Shown here one piece after another: positions 24,632 to 39,293 of a DNA stretch of 64,000 bases. Numbering within the stretch: position 1 is the first letter of the stretch; each line of letters opens with the position of its first letter. The stretch is from positions 1 through 64,000 of the forward strand of contig CASGCS010000017.1 of assembly GCA_949300025.1 (NCBI GenBank). The letters are read 5' to 3'. The stretch is from an uncultured bacterium (lineage in GTDB: Bacteria > Bacteroidota > Bacteroidia > Bacteroidales > UBA932). A program made the position numbers and the translations under genes. The notes beneath the pieces are model-generated. The model was not told where the DNA came from and made no database searches. It saw only the letters and a list, made by a program, of their open reading frames with translations.

Positions 24632-27600
24632 ATGTCGCAAAACACAAATAATCAGCGTATTACATTCGCGACTTCTAAATCGCTTCTAGAGTATCCGGAT
24701 TTCCTGGAGGTCCAGCTTAAATCGTTCAAGGATTTCTTCCAGTTGGACACTACAGCGGAAAACCGCAGAAACGAGGGATTGTTCAAGGTTTTTCAGGAGG
24801 TTTTTCCCATTACCGATACTCGCAACAACTTTGTATTAGAATTCATAGATTATTTCATAGATCCGCCTCGTTATTCCATTGACGAGTGTCTGGACATGGG
24901 ATTGACATACAGCGTTCCCCTGAAGGCAAAGCTCAGGCTTTACTGTACAGATCCCGAACATGAGGATTTTGAGACGGTCATCCAGGACGTCTATCTGGGT
25001 ACAATCCCCTATATGACACCACGCGGAACATTTGTCATAAACGGTTCCGAGCGTATCGTGGTATCGCAGTTGCACCGTTCACCCGGTGTATTTTTCGGAC
25101 AGAGCATGCACGCAAACGGTACAAAACTCTACTCTGCCCGCATCATCCCATTCAAGGGTTCGTGGATAGAGTTTGCCACCGACATCAACAACGTGATGTA
25201 TGCGTACATAGACCGTAAAAAGAAATTGCCTGTCACTACATTGCTGAGAGCTATCGGCTTTGAGAGTGATAAAGATATATTGGACATATTCGGCCTTGCA
25301 AACGAAATAAAGGTTACCAAGGCCAATCTCAAGAAGTGTGTGGGAATGACACTTGCTGCAAGGGTTCTCAAGACATGGAACGAAGATTTCGTGGACGAGG
25401 ATACCGGAGAGGTGGTTTATATCGAGCGTAACGAGGTGGTGGTTGACCGCGAGAGTGTGCTCGACGAATCAAACATAGAGGATATCCTGGAGTCTGGAGT
25501 GAGCACCATACTTGTACACAAGGAGGATGCCAACGCAACTGACTTCGCGATTATATACAATACCCTGCAGAAAGACCAGTGTAACTCTGAAAAAGAGGCT
25601 ATTTTCTATACTTACAGACAGTTGCGCAACTCTGAACCACCCGATGAGGCAACTGCAAGAGATGTGATAGACAAACTCTTCTTCTCAGACAAGAGATACG
25701 ATCTGGGCGAGGTGGGAAGGTACCGTCTCAACAAGAAGCTCAACCTTTCAACCCCCAACGATGTAAGGGTTCTTACCAAATCAGACATAATAGAGATTAT
25801 AAGATATCTGATTCAGCTTATAAACTCAAAGGCTACAGTGGATGACATAGACCATTTGAGCAACAGAAGAATCAAGACTGTGGGCGAACAGCTCGCAAAC
25901 CAGTTCAGCGTAGGTCTGGCGCGTATGGCAAGGACTATAAGGGAGAGAATGAACGTAAGGGACAATGAGGTTTTTGCACCCATAGATCTCATAAACGCAA
26001 AGACACTCTCTTCTGTAATAAATTCCTTCTTTGGAACAAGCCAGCTTTCGCAGTTCATGGACCAGACCAACCCGCTTGCGGAGATGACCAATAAAAGAAG
26101 GCTCTCGGCTCTCGGTCCCGGAGGTCTTTCACGAGACAGGGCGGGATTCGAGGTGCGTGACGTGCACTATACCCATTACGGAAGGTTGTGCCCCATCGAG
26201 ACACCTGAGGGTCCGAACATCGGTTTGATCTCTTCTCTCTGCGTCTATGCAAGGATAAACGACCTCGGCTTTATAGAGACTCCCTACAGGAAAGTAGAAA
26301 AGGGTGTTGTAGACCTCTCTCCCAAAGGCTGTGTCTATATGAGTGCAGAAGAGGAGGAGAACAAGATGGTCGCTCAGGCAAATGCGCATCTCGATGAAAG
26401 CGGCCTGCTTACGGATGAGCGTATAAAGTGCAGGTATGAAGCTGATTATCCTGTCGTTTCAAGAGATGAGGTGGATTTGATGGACGTGGCTCCCAACCAG
26501 ATTGCATCGATTGCGGCTTCGCTGATTCCTTTCCTCGAGCACGACGATGCCAACCGTGCGCTCATGGGATCAAACATGATGCGTCAGGCAGTGCCCATTA
26601 TCAGCCCCGAGGCTCCGATAGTAGGTACAGGCCTTGAAGCGCGTGTGGCAAAAGATTCGAGAACACAGGTCGTTGCAACCGGAAAGGGCAAGGTCGTATA
26701 TGTAGATGCAGATGAAATTCATGTACAGTACGACAGAACGGATGCCGAGAGGTTTGTAAGTTTCGAGCCTGAAGTTACGGTATACAGGCTGCCGCTTTAC
26801 AGAAAGACCAACCAGAGCACTTCGATTCACCTTAAACCTATCGTAAGAAAAGGCGACAAGGTGGTGGAGGGCCAGATTATGACGGAGGGTTACGCTACCC
26901 AGAACGGCGAACTTGCGCTCGGACGTAACCTCAAGGTCGCATACATGCCCTGGAAAGGTTACAATTTCGAGGATGCAATTGTGCTTTCCGAGAGAATCAT
27001 CAGGGAAGATATATTCACTTCGATACATGTAGACGAGTACATAGTGGAGGTGCGTGACACCAAACGCGGTCCCGAGGAACTTACCGCAGATATCCCCAAC
27101 GTAAGCGAAGATGCTACCAAGGATCTGGATGAACACGGTATAATAAGGGTCGGCGCACATGTGGTTCCTGGCGATATACTTATAGGTAAGGTTACCCCCA
27201 AGGGGGAGAGCGATCCTTCTCCTGAGGAGAAACTGCTCCGTGCAATATTCGGTGACAAGGCCGGCGACTGGAAAGACGCTTCGTTGAAGGCAACCCCTTC
27301 ACTTACGGGTACCGTTATAGGAAAACGCCTCTTCTCAAAGGCAAGCAAGGATTTGAACAGCAAGAAGCACAAGAGTGCGGCCAAGCTTTCAGTACAGCGC
27401 GTGGAGGAGGAGTATAACAGAAAGACGGCTGCTCTCAGGGAGGATTTCCTTGGAAGGCTCCTTACGCTTGTAGAGGGCAAGGAATCGGCCGGAGTGCACG
27501 ACCTTTACGGTGTCGAGATTATCGCAAAGGAGTCGAAGTTCACAAAGGAGAAGCTTGCGGCCATAGATTACGAAAATATCAATCCTGCGAAATGGACATC

Positions 27601-28453
27601 GGACAAGAATGCCAACAACATGATCAAGCAGTTGATAAACAACTATCTCATTGCTTACAAAGAGTTCGATGCCGCTTTAAAGAGAGAGAAATACAATATT
27701 ACGATAGGAGACGAACTGCCTACCGGTATCATGCAGTTGGCAAAGGTTTACATTGCCAAGAAGAGAAAGATAAGGGTAGGCGACAAGATGGCGGGACGTC
27801 ACGGCAACAAAGGTATAGTGGCCAAAGTGGTGCGTGACGAGGACATGCCGTTCCTCGATGACGGTTCCATTGTTGATATTGTGCTCAATCCGCTCGGTGT
27901 GCCTTCGCGTATGAACCTCGGACAGATTTACGAGGCGGTACTCGGATGGGCCGGTGCAGAACTGGGACTGAAATTCTCCACACCTATCTTCGACGGTGCA
28001 TCGCTTGAGAACATCTGCGAGTACACAGACAAGGCAGGGTTGCCCAGATATGGCAAGACCTATCTGCGCGACGGCGGTACAGGAGAATATTTCGACCAGC
28101 CGGCAACGGTGGGCGTTACCTATATGATCAAACTGGGACACATGGTAGACGACAAGATGCATGCCCGCTCTATAGGTCCTTACTCTCTGATTACCCAGCA
28201 GCCTCTTGGAGGTAAGGCGCAGTTCGGCGGCCAGAGATTCGGAGAGATGGAGGTCTGGGCGCTTGAGGCATTCGGTGCGTCAAACGTACTTCAGGAGATT
28301 CTGACAATAAAATCAGATGACGTGACAGGACGTTCGAGGGCATACGAGGCTATTGTCAAGGGCGATCCCATGCCTGCTCCAGGCATCCCTGAATCTCTCA
28401 ATGTGCTCCTTCACGAGTTGAGAGGTCTGGGCTTGAGCATTAAATTGGATTAA
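24632..28453 (+). CDS. rpoB: RNA polymerase beta subunit
   Basis: Catalytic subunit of RNA polymerase, 1273 residues. The rifampicin-site cluster reads [20 protein letters not shown] and continues [19 protein letters not shown]; then [20 protein letters not shown] as in all bacteria. Compared with E. coli the position of His526 is Asn (Asn487 here), while the equivalents of Gln513, Asp516 and Ser531 are kept. The C-terminal part contains [14 protein letters not shown] and [23 protein letters not shown] 24632 (MSQNTNNQ) is chosen; the frame reaches back to a TTG at 24593, but that lies in the T-run of the preceding hairpin. Confidence 0.98.
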   Translation: MSQNTNNQRITFATSKSLLEYPDFLEVQLKSFKDFFQLDTTAENRRNEGLFKVFQEVFPITDTRNNFVLEFIDYFIDPPRYSIDECLDMGLTYSVPLKAKLRLYCTDPEHEDFETVIQDVYLGTIPYMTPRGTFVINGSERIVVSQLHRSPGVFFGQSMHANGTKLYSARIIPFKGSWIEFATDINNVMYAYIDRKKKLPVTTLLRAIGFESDKDILDIFGLANEIKVTKANLKKCVGMTLAARVLKTWNEDFVDEDTGEVVYIERNEVVVDRESVLDESNIEDILESGVSTILVHKEDANATDFAIIYNTLQKDQCNSEKEAIFYTYRQLRNSEPPDEATARDVIDKLFFSDKRYDLGEVGRYRLNKKLNLSTPNDVRVLTKSDIIEIIRYLIQLINSKATVDDIDHLSNRRIKTVGEQLANQFSVGLARMARTIRERMNVRDNEVFAPIDLINAKTLSSVINSFFGTSQLSQFMDQTNPLAEMTNKRRLSALGPGGLSRDRAGFEVRDVHYTHYGRLCPIETPEGPNIGLISSLCVYARINDLGFIETPYRKVEKGVVDLSPKGCVYMSAEEEENKMVAQANAHLDESGLLTDERIKCRYEADYPVVSRDEVDLMDVAPNQIASIAASLIPFLEHDDANRALMGSNMMRQAVPIISPEAPIVGTGLEARVAKDSRTQVVATGKGKVVYVDADEIHVQYDRTDAERFVSFEPEVTVYRLPLYRKTNQSTSIHLKPIVRKGDKVVEGQIMTEGYATQNGELALGRNLKVAYMPWKGYNFEDAIVLSERIIREDIFTSIHVDEYIVEVRDTKRGPEELTADIPNVSEDATKDLDEHGIIRVGAHVVPGDILIGKVTPKGESDPSPEEKLLRAIFGDKAGDWKDASLKATPSLTGTVIGKRLFSKASKDLNSKKHKSAAKLSVQRVEEEYNRKTAALREDFLGRLLTLVEGKESAGVHDLYGVEIIAKESKFTKEKLAAIDYENINPAKWTSDKNANNMIKQLINNYLIAYKEFDAALKREKYNITIGDELPTGIMQLAKVYIAKKRKIRVGDKMAGRHGNKGIVAKVVRDEDMPFLDDGSIVDIVLNPLGVPSRMNLGQIYEAVLGWAGAELGLKFSTPIFDGASLENICEYTDKAGLPRYGKTYLRDGGTGEYFDQPATVGVTYMIKLGHMVDDKMHARSIGPYSLITQQPLGGKAQFGGQRFGEMEVWALEAFGASNVLQEILTIKSDDVTGRSRAYEAIVKGDPMPAPGIPESLNVLLHELRGLGLSIKLD

Positions 28454-28489
28454 TCCGTAGTTTATCGATAATAAGTTAATAACAAGAAT

Positions 28490-32773
<4,284 letters not shown>

Positions 32774-32797
32774 CCCTGTCGGGACTCAATATTGAAA

Positions 32798-32835
32798 GTT
32801 GCCGGTGATTGATGCAATTGCCGGCAACTTTTTTT
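32798..32835 (+). terminator. Intrinsic terminator after rpoC
   Basis: GTTGCCGG (32798-32805) pairs with CCGGCAAC (32821-32828) around a 15-base loop, followed by seven T. It closes the tuf-rpoC unit. Confidence 0.9.
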
Positions 32836-32866
32836 ATTGTGCCGCGCAGCATGTTGGAAATTTTTC

Positions 32867-32874
32867 TAAATTTG
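32867..32874 (+). promoter_or_regulatory. -7 box before the carbonic-anhydrase-like gene
   Basis: TAAATTTG fits TAnnTTTG and lies 19 bases before the ATG at 32894, downstream of the rpoC terminator, where a promoter is needed. No proper TTTG box is seen at the right distance. Confidence 0.45.
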
Positions 32875-32893
32875 CGCGTTAACAATCAGTGAA

Positions 32894-33400
32894 ATGGCAA
32901 TTATAAGAGAATTGAGGGGCTTTGTTCCTAAAATCGGGAAAAACTGTTTTATCGCAGAGAATGCCGTTGTGGTGGGAGATGTGGAGATGGGCGACGATTG
33001 CAGCATCTGGTACGGTGCAGTCCTGAGAGGCGATGTAAACAGCATAAAGATAGGCGACAGGGTCAATATTCAGGACGGGGCGGTGTTGCATACTCTTTAT
33101 CAGCGTTCAGTATGCGAGATAGGCAATGATGTTTCGGTAGGCCACAACGCAATTATCCACGGTGCAAAGGTAGGAAACAATGTGCTTGTAGGCATGGGGG
33201 CGATTCTTATGGATAATGCCGTAATTGCGGACAATACCATAATTGCAGCAGGTGCGGTAGTCTTGAGCAACAGCATATTGGAGCCGGGAGTCTATGCAGG
33301 CGTGCCGGCAAAAAAGGTGAAGGAAGGTTCTGAAAAGATAGCCGAGATGGCTCACGGAAATGCACAGGGCTATATGATGTATAAGGAATGGTACAAATAA
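32894..33400 (+). CDS. Gamma-class carbonic anhydrase family protein
   Basis: A 168-residue left-handed beta-helix protein with hexapeptide repeats of the YrdA/PaaY/Cam type. The three metal-binding His are present at 66 (VLHTLY), 84 and 89 (VGHNAIIHG), as are Arg45, Asp47 and Gln60, which are conserved in the archaeal enzyme Cam. The proton-shuttle Glu loop of Cam is not evident, as in most bacterial relatives, so CO2 hydration is possible but unproven. C-terminal helix follows VYAGVPAKKVKE. Cytosolic, no signal peptide. A thioredoxin-like lipoprotein gene begins 14 bases downstream. Confidence 0.88.
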   Translation: MAIIRELRGFVPKIGKNCFIAENAVVVGDVEMGDDCSIWYGAVLRGDVNSIKIGDRVNIQDGAVLHTLYQRSVCEIGNDVSVGHNAIIHGAKVGNNVLVGMGAILMDNAVIADNTIIAAGAVVLSNSILEPGVYAGVPAKKVKEGSEKIAEMAHGNAQGYMMYKEWYK

Positions 33401-33414
33401 TAAACAATAATCTT

Positions 33415-34554
33415 ATGAAAAAATTACTTTTTATTTCTTTGGCAATTTTTGCACTCTCTTCATGCAAAAGTTACGAAAAGGGCGAGTATGCGGTAAATCT
33501 TTCTATGACGGGAGATCTCTCTATTCTGGCTTCCGATACGGTTTATCTTTCAAACCGTCTGGAAAACTATCCGTTTACTGATACGGCCGTACTTGAAAAC
33601 GGAAAGGCTATGTTTTCAGGTGTAATCAAGACTCCCCAGACCGTTATGGTTACAATAATGGTAGGAGACAGCCTCAACGCAAATCCGGGCAGGCTCTGCT
33701 CGTTCTTCCTGGAAGAGGGTCAGACAGACATTGAAGCCAAAGTGGCAATGGAAGGCCCTGAAGTTACAATAACCGGCGGCCGTGTGCAGGCGACTTTGGA
33801 TTCTCTCGAGAATGTAAGGAATTCACTTCTTTCGGAGCGAGGCTTCGATTCTCTTGCCGCAAGGTTCGGTATGATGAGCGCAGAGGAGCAGCAGAAGGTA
33901 CAGGCTCTCTATATGGAGGTGGACAGCATCGTAAATGCAGCCGAGAAGGCATATATAGATGCAAATCCTCTCTCTCTTTACGCACTCAACAAACTGTACA
34001 GCAATTTTGAGTATGATTTGAATATAGACGAGGCGGCTGAAAAGATAGAGGCTTTCAAATCTGATCTGGAGTATGCCGGAAATGAGATGGTAGCGGAAAT
34101 GGAATCTCTGATTGAAATACACAAAGGGTTGCAGGTCGGGGCTGTCGCTCCTGATTTCGTGCAGAACGACCCTGAGGGCAATCCTGTCAGATTTTCAGAC
34201 ATATATTCAAAGAACAAGGTGACAATGATAGATTTCTGGGCTTCATGGTGCGGCCCCTGCCGTGCATTCAACCCAGATCTGGTTAAGATATACAAGCAGT
34301 ATCACAGGAAGGGACTTGAGATTCTTGCCGTATCGCTGGATCGTGACATGGATTCATGGCTGAAGGCAATCAAGGATGACAACCTTACATGGAAACATGT
34401 TTCAGACCTCGGTCTGTGGAACAATCAGGTGGCACAGACATACAGGATAAGATATATTCCCCAGAATGTATTTGTAGACAAGGATGGCAAGATTATAGCA
34501 AAGCAGCTCTCTTCAAAGGAGGAGATTGTAAAATTGCTGGAAGAGAACCTTTAA
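33415..34554 (+). CDS. TlpA-like thioredoxin-fold lipoprotein with DUF4369-type N terminus
   Basis: A 379-residue membrane-anchored thiol-disulfide protein. The signal peptide ends in lipobox LSSC with Cys17 as lipid site. Residues about 30-115 form a beta-rich domain like DUF4369, commonly paired with TlpA domains in Bacteroidetes; a helical linker follows; the thioredoxin domain (about 245-379) has ASWCGPC with Cys279 and Cys282 and the cis-Pro region RIRYIPQNVFVD. Likely reduces exported proteins in the periplasm. ATG 33415 is taken because it gives a proper lipoprotein signal; an ATG at 33388 lies inside the previous gene. Confidence 0.88.
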   Translation: MKKLLFISLAIFALSSCKSYEKGEYAVNLSMTGDLSILASDTVYLSNRLENYPFTDTAVLENGKAMFSGVIKTPQTVMVTIMVGDSLNANPGRLCSFFLEEGQTDIEAKVAMEGPEVTITGGRVQATLDSLENVRNSLLSERGFDSLAARFGMMSAEEQQKVQALYMEVDSIVNAAEKAYIDANPLSLYALNKLYSNFEYDLNIDEAAEKIEAFKSDLEYAGNEMVAEMESLIEIHKGLQVGAVAPDFVQNDPEGNPVRFSDIYSKNKVTMIDFWASWCGPCRAFNPDLVKIYKQYHRKGLEILAVSLDRDMDSWLKAIKDDNLTWKHVSDLGLWNNQVAQTYRIRYIPQNVFVDKDGKIIAKQLSSKEEIVKLLEENL

Positions 34555-34559
34555 CAAGG

Positions 34560-35375
34560 TTACCGTATGCCTCTCTGGCGGATTGCTTCGTAGCATAGAA
34601 CGGCAGCTGAAACAGATACGTTCAGAGAATCGGAGATTCCGAGCATAGGTATCCTGATTCTTGCATCGGCGGCTTTTCTCCATATCGGGGAAAGGCCGTC
34701 GGCTTCACTGCCCATTACTATTGCGCAGGGTTGGGCCATGTTTGCATTGTAGTACAATTGGGAATCCTGAAGCTGCGCCGTGAAAATCCTGATGCCGTTT
34801 GCCTTCAGCCATTGTATGGCCTGGCTGCTGTCGCATGTTGCGACCTGGAGGTTGAACAGCGCACCCACGCTCGCCCGAATCAGATTTGGGTTGTAAAGGT
34901 CTGTGAGCGGGTCGCAGATTATAACCGCATCCGCATTGCAGGCATCGGCGGTACGCAGCAGGGCTCCTATGTTGCCCGGCTTTTCCACGCTTTCCGTTAC
35001 AAGTATGAGCGGAAAAGGATTCTCCTTTTTGAACACTATGTCTGAGAGGGCCAGTCTTCTCTCTTTTACTGTCGCTATGAAATTTTCGGTGCCTTCTCTA
35101 TATGCAAGGCGGGAATAGAGTTCATCCTTGAGGGAGTAGTATCTGGTATCCCCGGAGAGTCTTTTTTCCAAAATGGAAAGCTGCTCTTCCGCCGCCCTTC
35201 CGGCATTGAATATAAGGCTGTCGACGGTGTATCCGCTCTCTATGCAGCGCAATATTTCGCGGAACCCTTCAACAAGAAAAAGCCCCGTTTCTCTTCTTTC
35301 GCGGGACTTTTCCATAAGGCGCACAAAACTTTTCAGTCTGGGGTTTTGTGCAGATGTTATCTCTGTAACGTACAT
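34560..35375 (-). CDS. TrmH/SpoU-family RNA 2'-O-methyltransferase
   Basis: Transfers a methyl group from S-adenosylmethionine to a ribose in ribosomal or transfer RNA. The 271-residue protein has an N-terminal substrate-binding domain (starting ITSAQNPRLKSFVRL, then FLVEGFREI) and a SPOUT knot domain with the three motifs ESVEKPGNIGALLRTADA, VMGSEADGLS and GISDSLNVSVSAAVLCYE. This layout matches RlmB-like enzymes, but the exact RNA target is not readable. It follows lysS by seven bases on the same strand and ends five bases from the converging thioredoxin-like gene; AACCTT/AAGGTT over the two stop codons can pair. Confidence 0.88.
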   Translation of the reverse strand: MYVTEITSAQNPRLKSFVRLMEKSRERRETGLFLVEGFREILRCIESGYTVDSLIFNAGRAAEEQLSILEKRLSGDTRYYSLKDELYSRLAYREGTENFIATVKERRLALSDIVFKKENPFPLILVTESVEKPGNIGALLRTADACNADAVIICDPLTDLYNPNLIRASVGALFNLQVATCDSSQAIQWLKANGIRIFTAQLQDSQLYYNANMAQPCAIVMGSEADGLSPIWRKAADARIRIPMLGISDSLNVSVSAAVLCYEAIRQRGIR

Positions 35376-35382
35376 TGTGCGG

Positions 35383-36894
35383 TTATTTGCTCTCCGGTCT
35401 CATCTGAGGGAAGAAGAGGACATCCTGGATGGTTGCCTGGTTTGTCATGAACATGGTAAGGCGGTCTATGCCGATTCCCATGCCCGATGTGGGCGGCATG
35501 CCATACTCCAACGCTCTGATGAAGTCCATATCTATGAACATGGCTTCATCGTCTCCCTTGTCTTTAAGACGCAACTGCTCCTTGAAGCGCTCCAGCTGGT
35601 CTATCGGGTCATTGAGTTCGCTGTATGCGTTTGCCAGTTCCTTGCCGCAAACAAAGAGTTCGAACCTTTCCGTAAGGTCGGGGTTGGACCTGTGGCGCTT
35701 TGTAAGAGGCGATGTGGCTACAGGGTAGTCTGTAATGAACGTGGGCTGTATCAGGTGCTTTTCGCAATACTCCCCGAATATCGCATCTATGAGCTTGCCT
35801 GCTCCGAACGAGGGTTCTACGGGTACATTCAGTTTCTTGCATGTCTGTCGGAGCTGCTCTTCATCCATGTTTGAGACGTCGACTCCTGCATACTCCTTGA
35901 TTGCATCGAGCATGGGGAGCCGTCTGTATTTTCCGCCGAACTCCACTTCGTTTTCGCCTATCATGATTTTGGTCTTGCCGTTTACGGCCACTACAACCTC
36001 CTGAAGCATCTGCTCCACAAACTCCATCATCCAGTTGTAGTCTTTATAGGCTACATATATCTCCATACAGGTGAATTCAGGGTTGTGTGTCCTGTCCATT
36101 CCCTCGTTGCGGAAATTCTTCGAGAATTCGTAGACGCCGGAATAGCCTCCCACAATGAGTCTCTTCAGGTAGAGTTCGTCTGCAATACGCATGTAGAGCG
36201 GAATGTTCAGAGTGTTGTGATGGGTTATGAACGGCCTTGCATTTGCACCTCCCGGAATAGCCTGGAGAATGGGGGTCTCTACTTCGAGATAACCCCGGCT
36301 GTCGAAGAAGCGGCGCATTGTGGAGATGATTCTGGCTCTCTTTACAAAGACCTCCCTCACTTCCGGATTTACGATAAGGTCCACATATCTCTGGCGATAC
36401 CTGAGTTCAGGGTCTGAAAAGGCGTCGAACACCTCTCCGTCCTTCTCCTTTACAATTGGAAGCACCCTGAGAGATTTGCTCAGGACTTTCAGCTCTTTTG
36501 CGTGTACCGAGGTCTGTCCTGTCTGCGTTACGAATACAAAACCCTTTATCCCGATTATGTCGCCTATGTCAAGCAGTTTTTTGAAAACCGTATTGTATAG
36601 TGTCTTGTCTTCTCCCGGACAAATTTCATCTCTCTTTACATAGACTTGAATCCTGCCGCTCTCGTCCATTATTTCTATGAAAGCTGCGGCTCCCATTATT
36701 CTGCGGCTCATGATTCTGCCGGCAATTGAGACATTCCGGTAGTTCTGCTTCTGACTGTCGTAATTCTGCATTATTTCCGCAGCGGTTGCATTTACCTCGT
36801 ACATCTCTGCCGGATAGGGTTCTATGCCCAAATCGCGCATCTGCTTTACGGCATTGCGCCTGTTTATCTCCTGTTCGTTCAAGTTAGACTCCAT
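35383..36894 (-). CDS. lysS: Lysyl-tRNA synthetase, class II
   Basis: Charges tRNA-Lys. The 503-residue chain has the N-terminal OB-fold anticodon-binding domain (about 55-150, with [11 protein letters not shown]) and the class II core with motif 1 [15 protein letters not shown], motif 2 [15 protein letters not shown] and motif 3 [12 protein letters not shown]. Its likely promoter is TACTTTTG on the minus strand at 36931-36938, back to back with that of recJ. The RNA methyltransferase gene behind it is probably translated from the same messenger. Confidence 0.97.
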   Translation of the reverse strand: MESNLNEQEINRRNAVKQMRDLGIEPYPAEMYEVNATAAEIMQNYDSQKQNYRNVSIAGRIMSRRIMGAAAFIEIMDESGRIQVYVKRDEICPGEDKTLYNTVFKKLLDIGDIIGIKGFVFVTQTGQTSVHAKELKVLSKSLRVLPIVKEKDGEVFDAFSDPELRYRQRYVDLIVNPEVREVFVKRARIISTMRRFFDSRGYLEVETPILQAIPGGANARPFITHHNTLNIPLYMRIADELYLKRLIVGGYSGVYEFSKNFRNEGMDRTHNPEFTCMEIYVAYKDYNWMMEFVEQMLQEVVVAVNGKTKIMIGENEVEFGGKYRRLPMLDAIKEYAGVDVSNMDEEQLRQTCKKLNVPVEPSFGAGKLIDAIFGEYCEKHLIQPTFITDYPVATSPLTKRHRSNPDLTERFELFVCGKELANAYSELNDPIDQLERFKEQLRLKDKGDDEAMFIDMDFIRALEYGMPPTSGMGIGIDRLTMFMTNQATIQDVLFFPQMRPESK

Positions 36895-36930
36895 TTGAAA
36901 TCTGATTTATCGAAATAACTTATGAAAGTA

Positions 36931-36979
36931 CAAAAGTAATAAATTTTAAAAAAAATTAACGGATAAATAAGTATCTTTG
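36931..36979. promoter_or_regulatory. Divergent promoter region lysS / recJ
   Basis: Minus strand: TACTTTTG at 36931-36938, pointing to lysS. Plus strand: TATCTTTG at 36972-36979, pointing to recJ and ending six bases before the recJ ATG at 36986. Neither has a clear TTTG partner in the A/T-rich gap. The recJ transcript would be leaderless or have a leader of only a base or two. Confidence 0.5.
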
Positions 36980-36985
36980 CATGTT

Positions 36986-38728
36986 ATGGAGATAAACGGC
37001 AGAGAAAAGAAGTGGATAGTAAATGAGCCCGGCAATCCTGTGGCGGTACGCCAGCTTTCGCAGGAGCTTGGTATAGATCAGGTTCTTGCGAATCTTCTGG
37101 TCCAGAGAGGGATTACAACCTTCGGGCAGGCAAGGAGTTTTTTCAGACCAGATCTTTCCATGCTGCATGACCCGTTCCTGATGAAAGATATGGACAAGGC
37201 CGTGGAGAGGCTTCATGCTGCAATTGAAAATCATGAAAAAATACTTATCTACGGAGACTATGACGTAGACGGAACCACTGCCGTTTCGCTGGTCTATATT
37301 TTCGTAAAGCATTTTGTTGAGAGTGTAGATTATTATATACCAGACAGATATGATGAGGGTTACGGAGTGTCGTACAAGGGGATAGACTGGGCACATGAAA
37401 ACGGTTTCACGCTTGTCATTTCGCTTGATTGCGGAATCAAGGCGGTGGAGAAGGTGCGCTATGCCCGGGAGCGCGGGATAGATTTTATAATCTGCGACCA
37501 TCATCTTCCCGACGAGCAGCTTCCTGACGCCGTGGCTACGCTCGACCCCAAAAGGAGCGACTGCAACTATCCGTTTGATGACTTGTGCGGCTGCGGTGTA
37601 GGTTTCAAATTTGTACAGGGATATGCCCAGAAATATGACATTCCCTTTGAAAGGATTGTCACGCTCCTGGATCTGGTTGCAGTAGCCATAGCTTCAGATC
37701 TGGTATCTGTGGTGGACGAGAACAGGGTCATGGCGTTTTACGGACTCAAGCAGATAAACGAGGCTCCGCGCAAGGGGCTCCTTTCCATGATAAAGCTTTG
37801 CGGGCTCGACAAGCACAGGATTACGCTGGATGACGTTGTCTTCAAGATTGGCCCCAGAATAAATGCGGCGGGCAGGATGGAGAGCGGCAGAACGGCTGTA
37901 GACCTGCTTACTTCACGAAGCGAAGAGGATGCGCTGAAGATAGGCAGCGCAATCAACGTGCACAACAATGACCGCAAACATATAGATCGTGAAATAACCT
38001 CCGCCGCAATAGAGATGGCAAGAGAGATTCCGGATTTCGAGAATATGAAATCTACCGTGGTCTATAACCCGTCGTGGCACAAGGGGGTGGTGGGAATCGT
38101 GGCGAGCAGGCTGGTGGAAAAATATTACCGTCCCACGATTGTGCTTACCAAGTCGAACGGCTATGTGACAGGGTCGGCCAGAAGCATTCCCGAGTTTGAT
38201 CTGTATGAGGCTATTGAAAGTTGTTCAGACTTGCTGGAAAACTTTGGCGGACATACATATGCCGCTGGCCTTACCATGAAGGAGGAGAACTTGAAAGCCT
38301 TTACTTCCCGTTTTGAGGCGTATGTGAGGGACAAGGTTACCAAGGAGATACTCACGCCCATAGTGCATGTAGATTCTTTTCTGGAATTCAAACAGATAAC
38401 TCCTAAATTCTTTAGGATATTAAAGCAATTCCAGCCTTTTGGACCGGGCAATCTTTCACCGGTATTCCTGACTGAAAACGTTTATGACAACGGCAACGGC
38501 AGAAAGGTTGGAAGCGACAACGGACATCTGAAACTGGAACTGATTCAGGAAGACGAACCTTACAGAAGCATTTCGGCGATAGCCTTCAACCAGTCTGAAC
38601 ATTTTGAGCATCTCCAGGCCGGCAATCCTGTTGACATCTGCTATTCAATTGCCGAGAACTACTATCGCGGCATTGCAAATATCCAACTTAGAATCAAGGA
38701 TATACGTAATAGAGAAGATTTTATTTGA
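36986..38728 (+). CDS. recJ: Single-stranded-DNA-specific exonuclease RecJ
   Basis: 5'-3' exonuclease for recombination and mismatch repair. The 580-residue protein has the DHH phosphoesterase core with YGDYDVDGTTA, SLDCGIKA and CDHHLPDEQLPDA (metal-binding Asp and His), the DHHA1 domain with HKGVVGIVASRLVEKYYRP and GGHTYAAGLTM, and a C-terminal OB-like part. ATG 36986 (MEINGREKK) is chosen; the frame extends to a TTG at 36977, but that overlaps the -7 box. It converges on aroK, with a 9-bp hairpin at the junction. Confidence 0.95.
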   Translation: MEINGREKKWIVNEPGNPVAVRQLSQELGIDQVLANLLVQRGITTFGQARSFFRPDLSMLHDPFLMKDMDKAVERLHAAIENHEKILIYGDYDVDGTTAVSLVYIFVKHFVESVDYYIPDRYDEGYGVSYKGIDWAHENGFTLVISLDCGIKAVEKVRYARERGIDFIICDHHLPDEQLPDAVATLDPKRSDCNYPFDDLCGCGVGFKFVQGYAQKYDIPFERIVTLLDLVAVAIASDLVSVVDENRVMAFYGLKQINEAPRKGLLSMIKLCGLDKHRITLDDVVFKIGPRINAAGRMESGRTAVDLLTSRSEEDALKIGSAINVHNNDRKHIDREITSAAIEMAREIPDFENMKSTVVYNPSWHKGVVGIVASRLVEKYYRPTIVLTKSNGYVTGSARSIPEFDLYEAIESCSDLLENFGGHTYAAGLTMKEENLKAFTSRFEAYVRDKVTKEILTPIVHVDSFLEFKQITPKFFRILKQFQPFGPGNLSPVFLTENVYDNGNGRKVGSDNGHLKLELIQEDEPYRSISAIAFNQSEHFEHLQAGNPVDICYSIAENYYRGIANIQLRIKDIRNREDFI

Positions 38729-38736
38729 TCTTCTCT
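38711..38736. terminator. Hairpin at the recJ/aroK convergent junction
   Basis: AGAGAAGAT (38711-38719) and ATCTTCTCT (38728-38736) are a perfect 9-bp inverted repeat covering the last recJ codons and sitting four bases from the aroK stop. There is no T-run on either side, so termination is only a guess. Confidence 0.4.
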
Positions 38737-38739
38737 CCC

Positions 38740-39282
38740 CTAATCTTCATCTGATGGAGGCGGAAGAAGTTCCGCAATCTGGCCGACAATCCTGTTCAGC
38801 CCCCAGATACTCGTATCGACTGTAAAGTTTGCAGCCGATTTGTATATCTGCTCTCTTTTTGCGGTAAGCAGGCGTATCTCTTCGCGCAGCCCCTCCTCAG
38901 ACTTGTCTGCGAGCAGCGGTCTTTTTGCCTTTCCCTTGACCAGCCTTTTGTACAGAGCCTCTTCGCTGCAGTAAAGGTATATTACAATGCTGTTGTTTTT
39001 TACCAGTTCCGCGCTCTCAGGTTTTGTGAGTGTCCCTCCGCCGAGGGCGAGCACCAGATTTTTTTTGGATTCCGTGAATATTTCGCTGAGTGCGCTATAC
39101 TCTTCCGCCCTGAAGGGTTCCTCTCCGTTTTTTGCAAAGTAGTCTGAGATTGAGCATCCGAACCGTTTTTCGAGCATGTTGTCCAAATCTATGAAATCTG
39201 TACCAAGGTAATTCGAGAGGAATTTGCCCACGGTGCTTTTGCCCGCTCCCATAAAACCGCACAGAGAGATAATCATTGCCAT
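38740..39282 (-). CDS. aroK: Shikimate kinase
   Basis: Phosphorylates shikimate with ATP, the step after aroE of this window. The 180-residue protein shows the P-loop GFMGAGKSTVGK (about 8-19), IDLDNMLEKRFG with the substrate/Mg Asp, EEPFRAEEY with the shikimate-binding Arg, and LALGGGTL. Start at the first Met (MAMIISL); a second Met two codons in is also possible. It follows the parC-type gene by 11 bases on the same strand, so both probably share a transcript. Confidence 0.94.
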   Translation of the reverse strand: MAMIISLCGFMGAGKSTVGKFLSNYLGTDFIDLDNMLEKRFGCSISDYFAKNGEEPFRAEEYSALSEIFTESKKNLVLALGGGTLTKPESAELVKNNSIVIYLYCSEEALYKRLVKGKAKRPLLADKSEEGLREEIRLLTAKREQIYKSAANFTVDTSIWGLNRIVGQIAELLPPPSDED

Positions 39283-39293
39283 ATTTCCAGATG

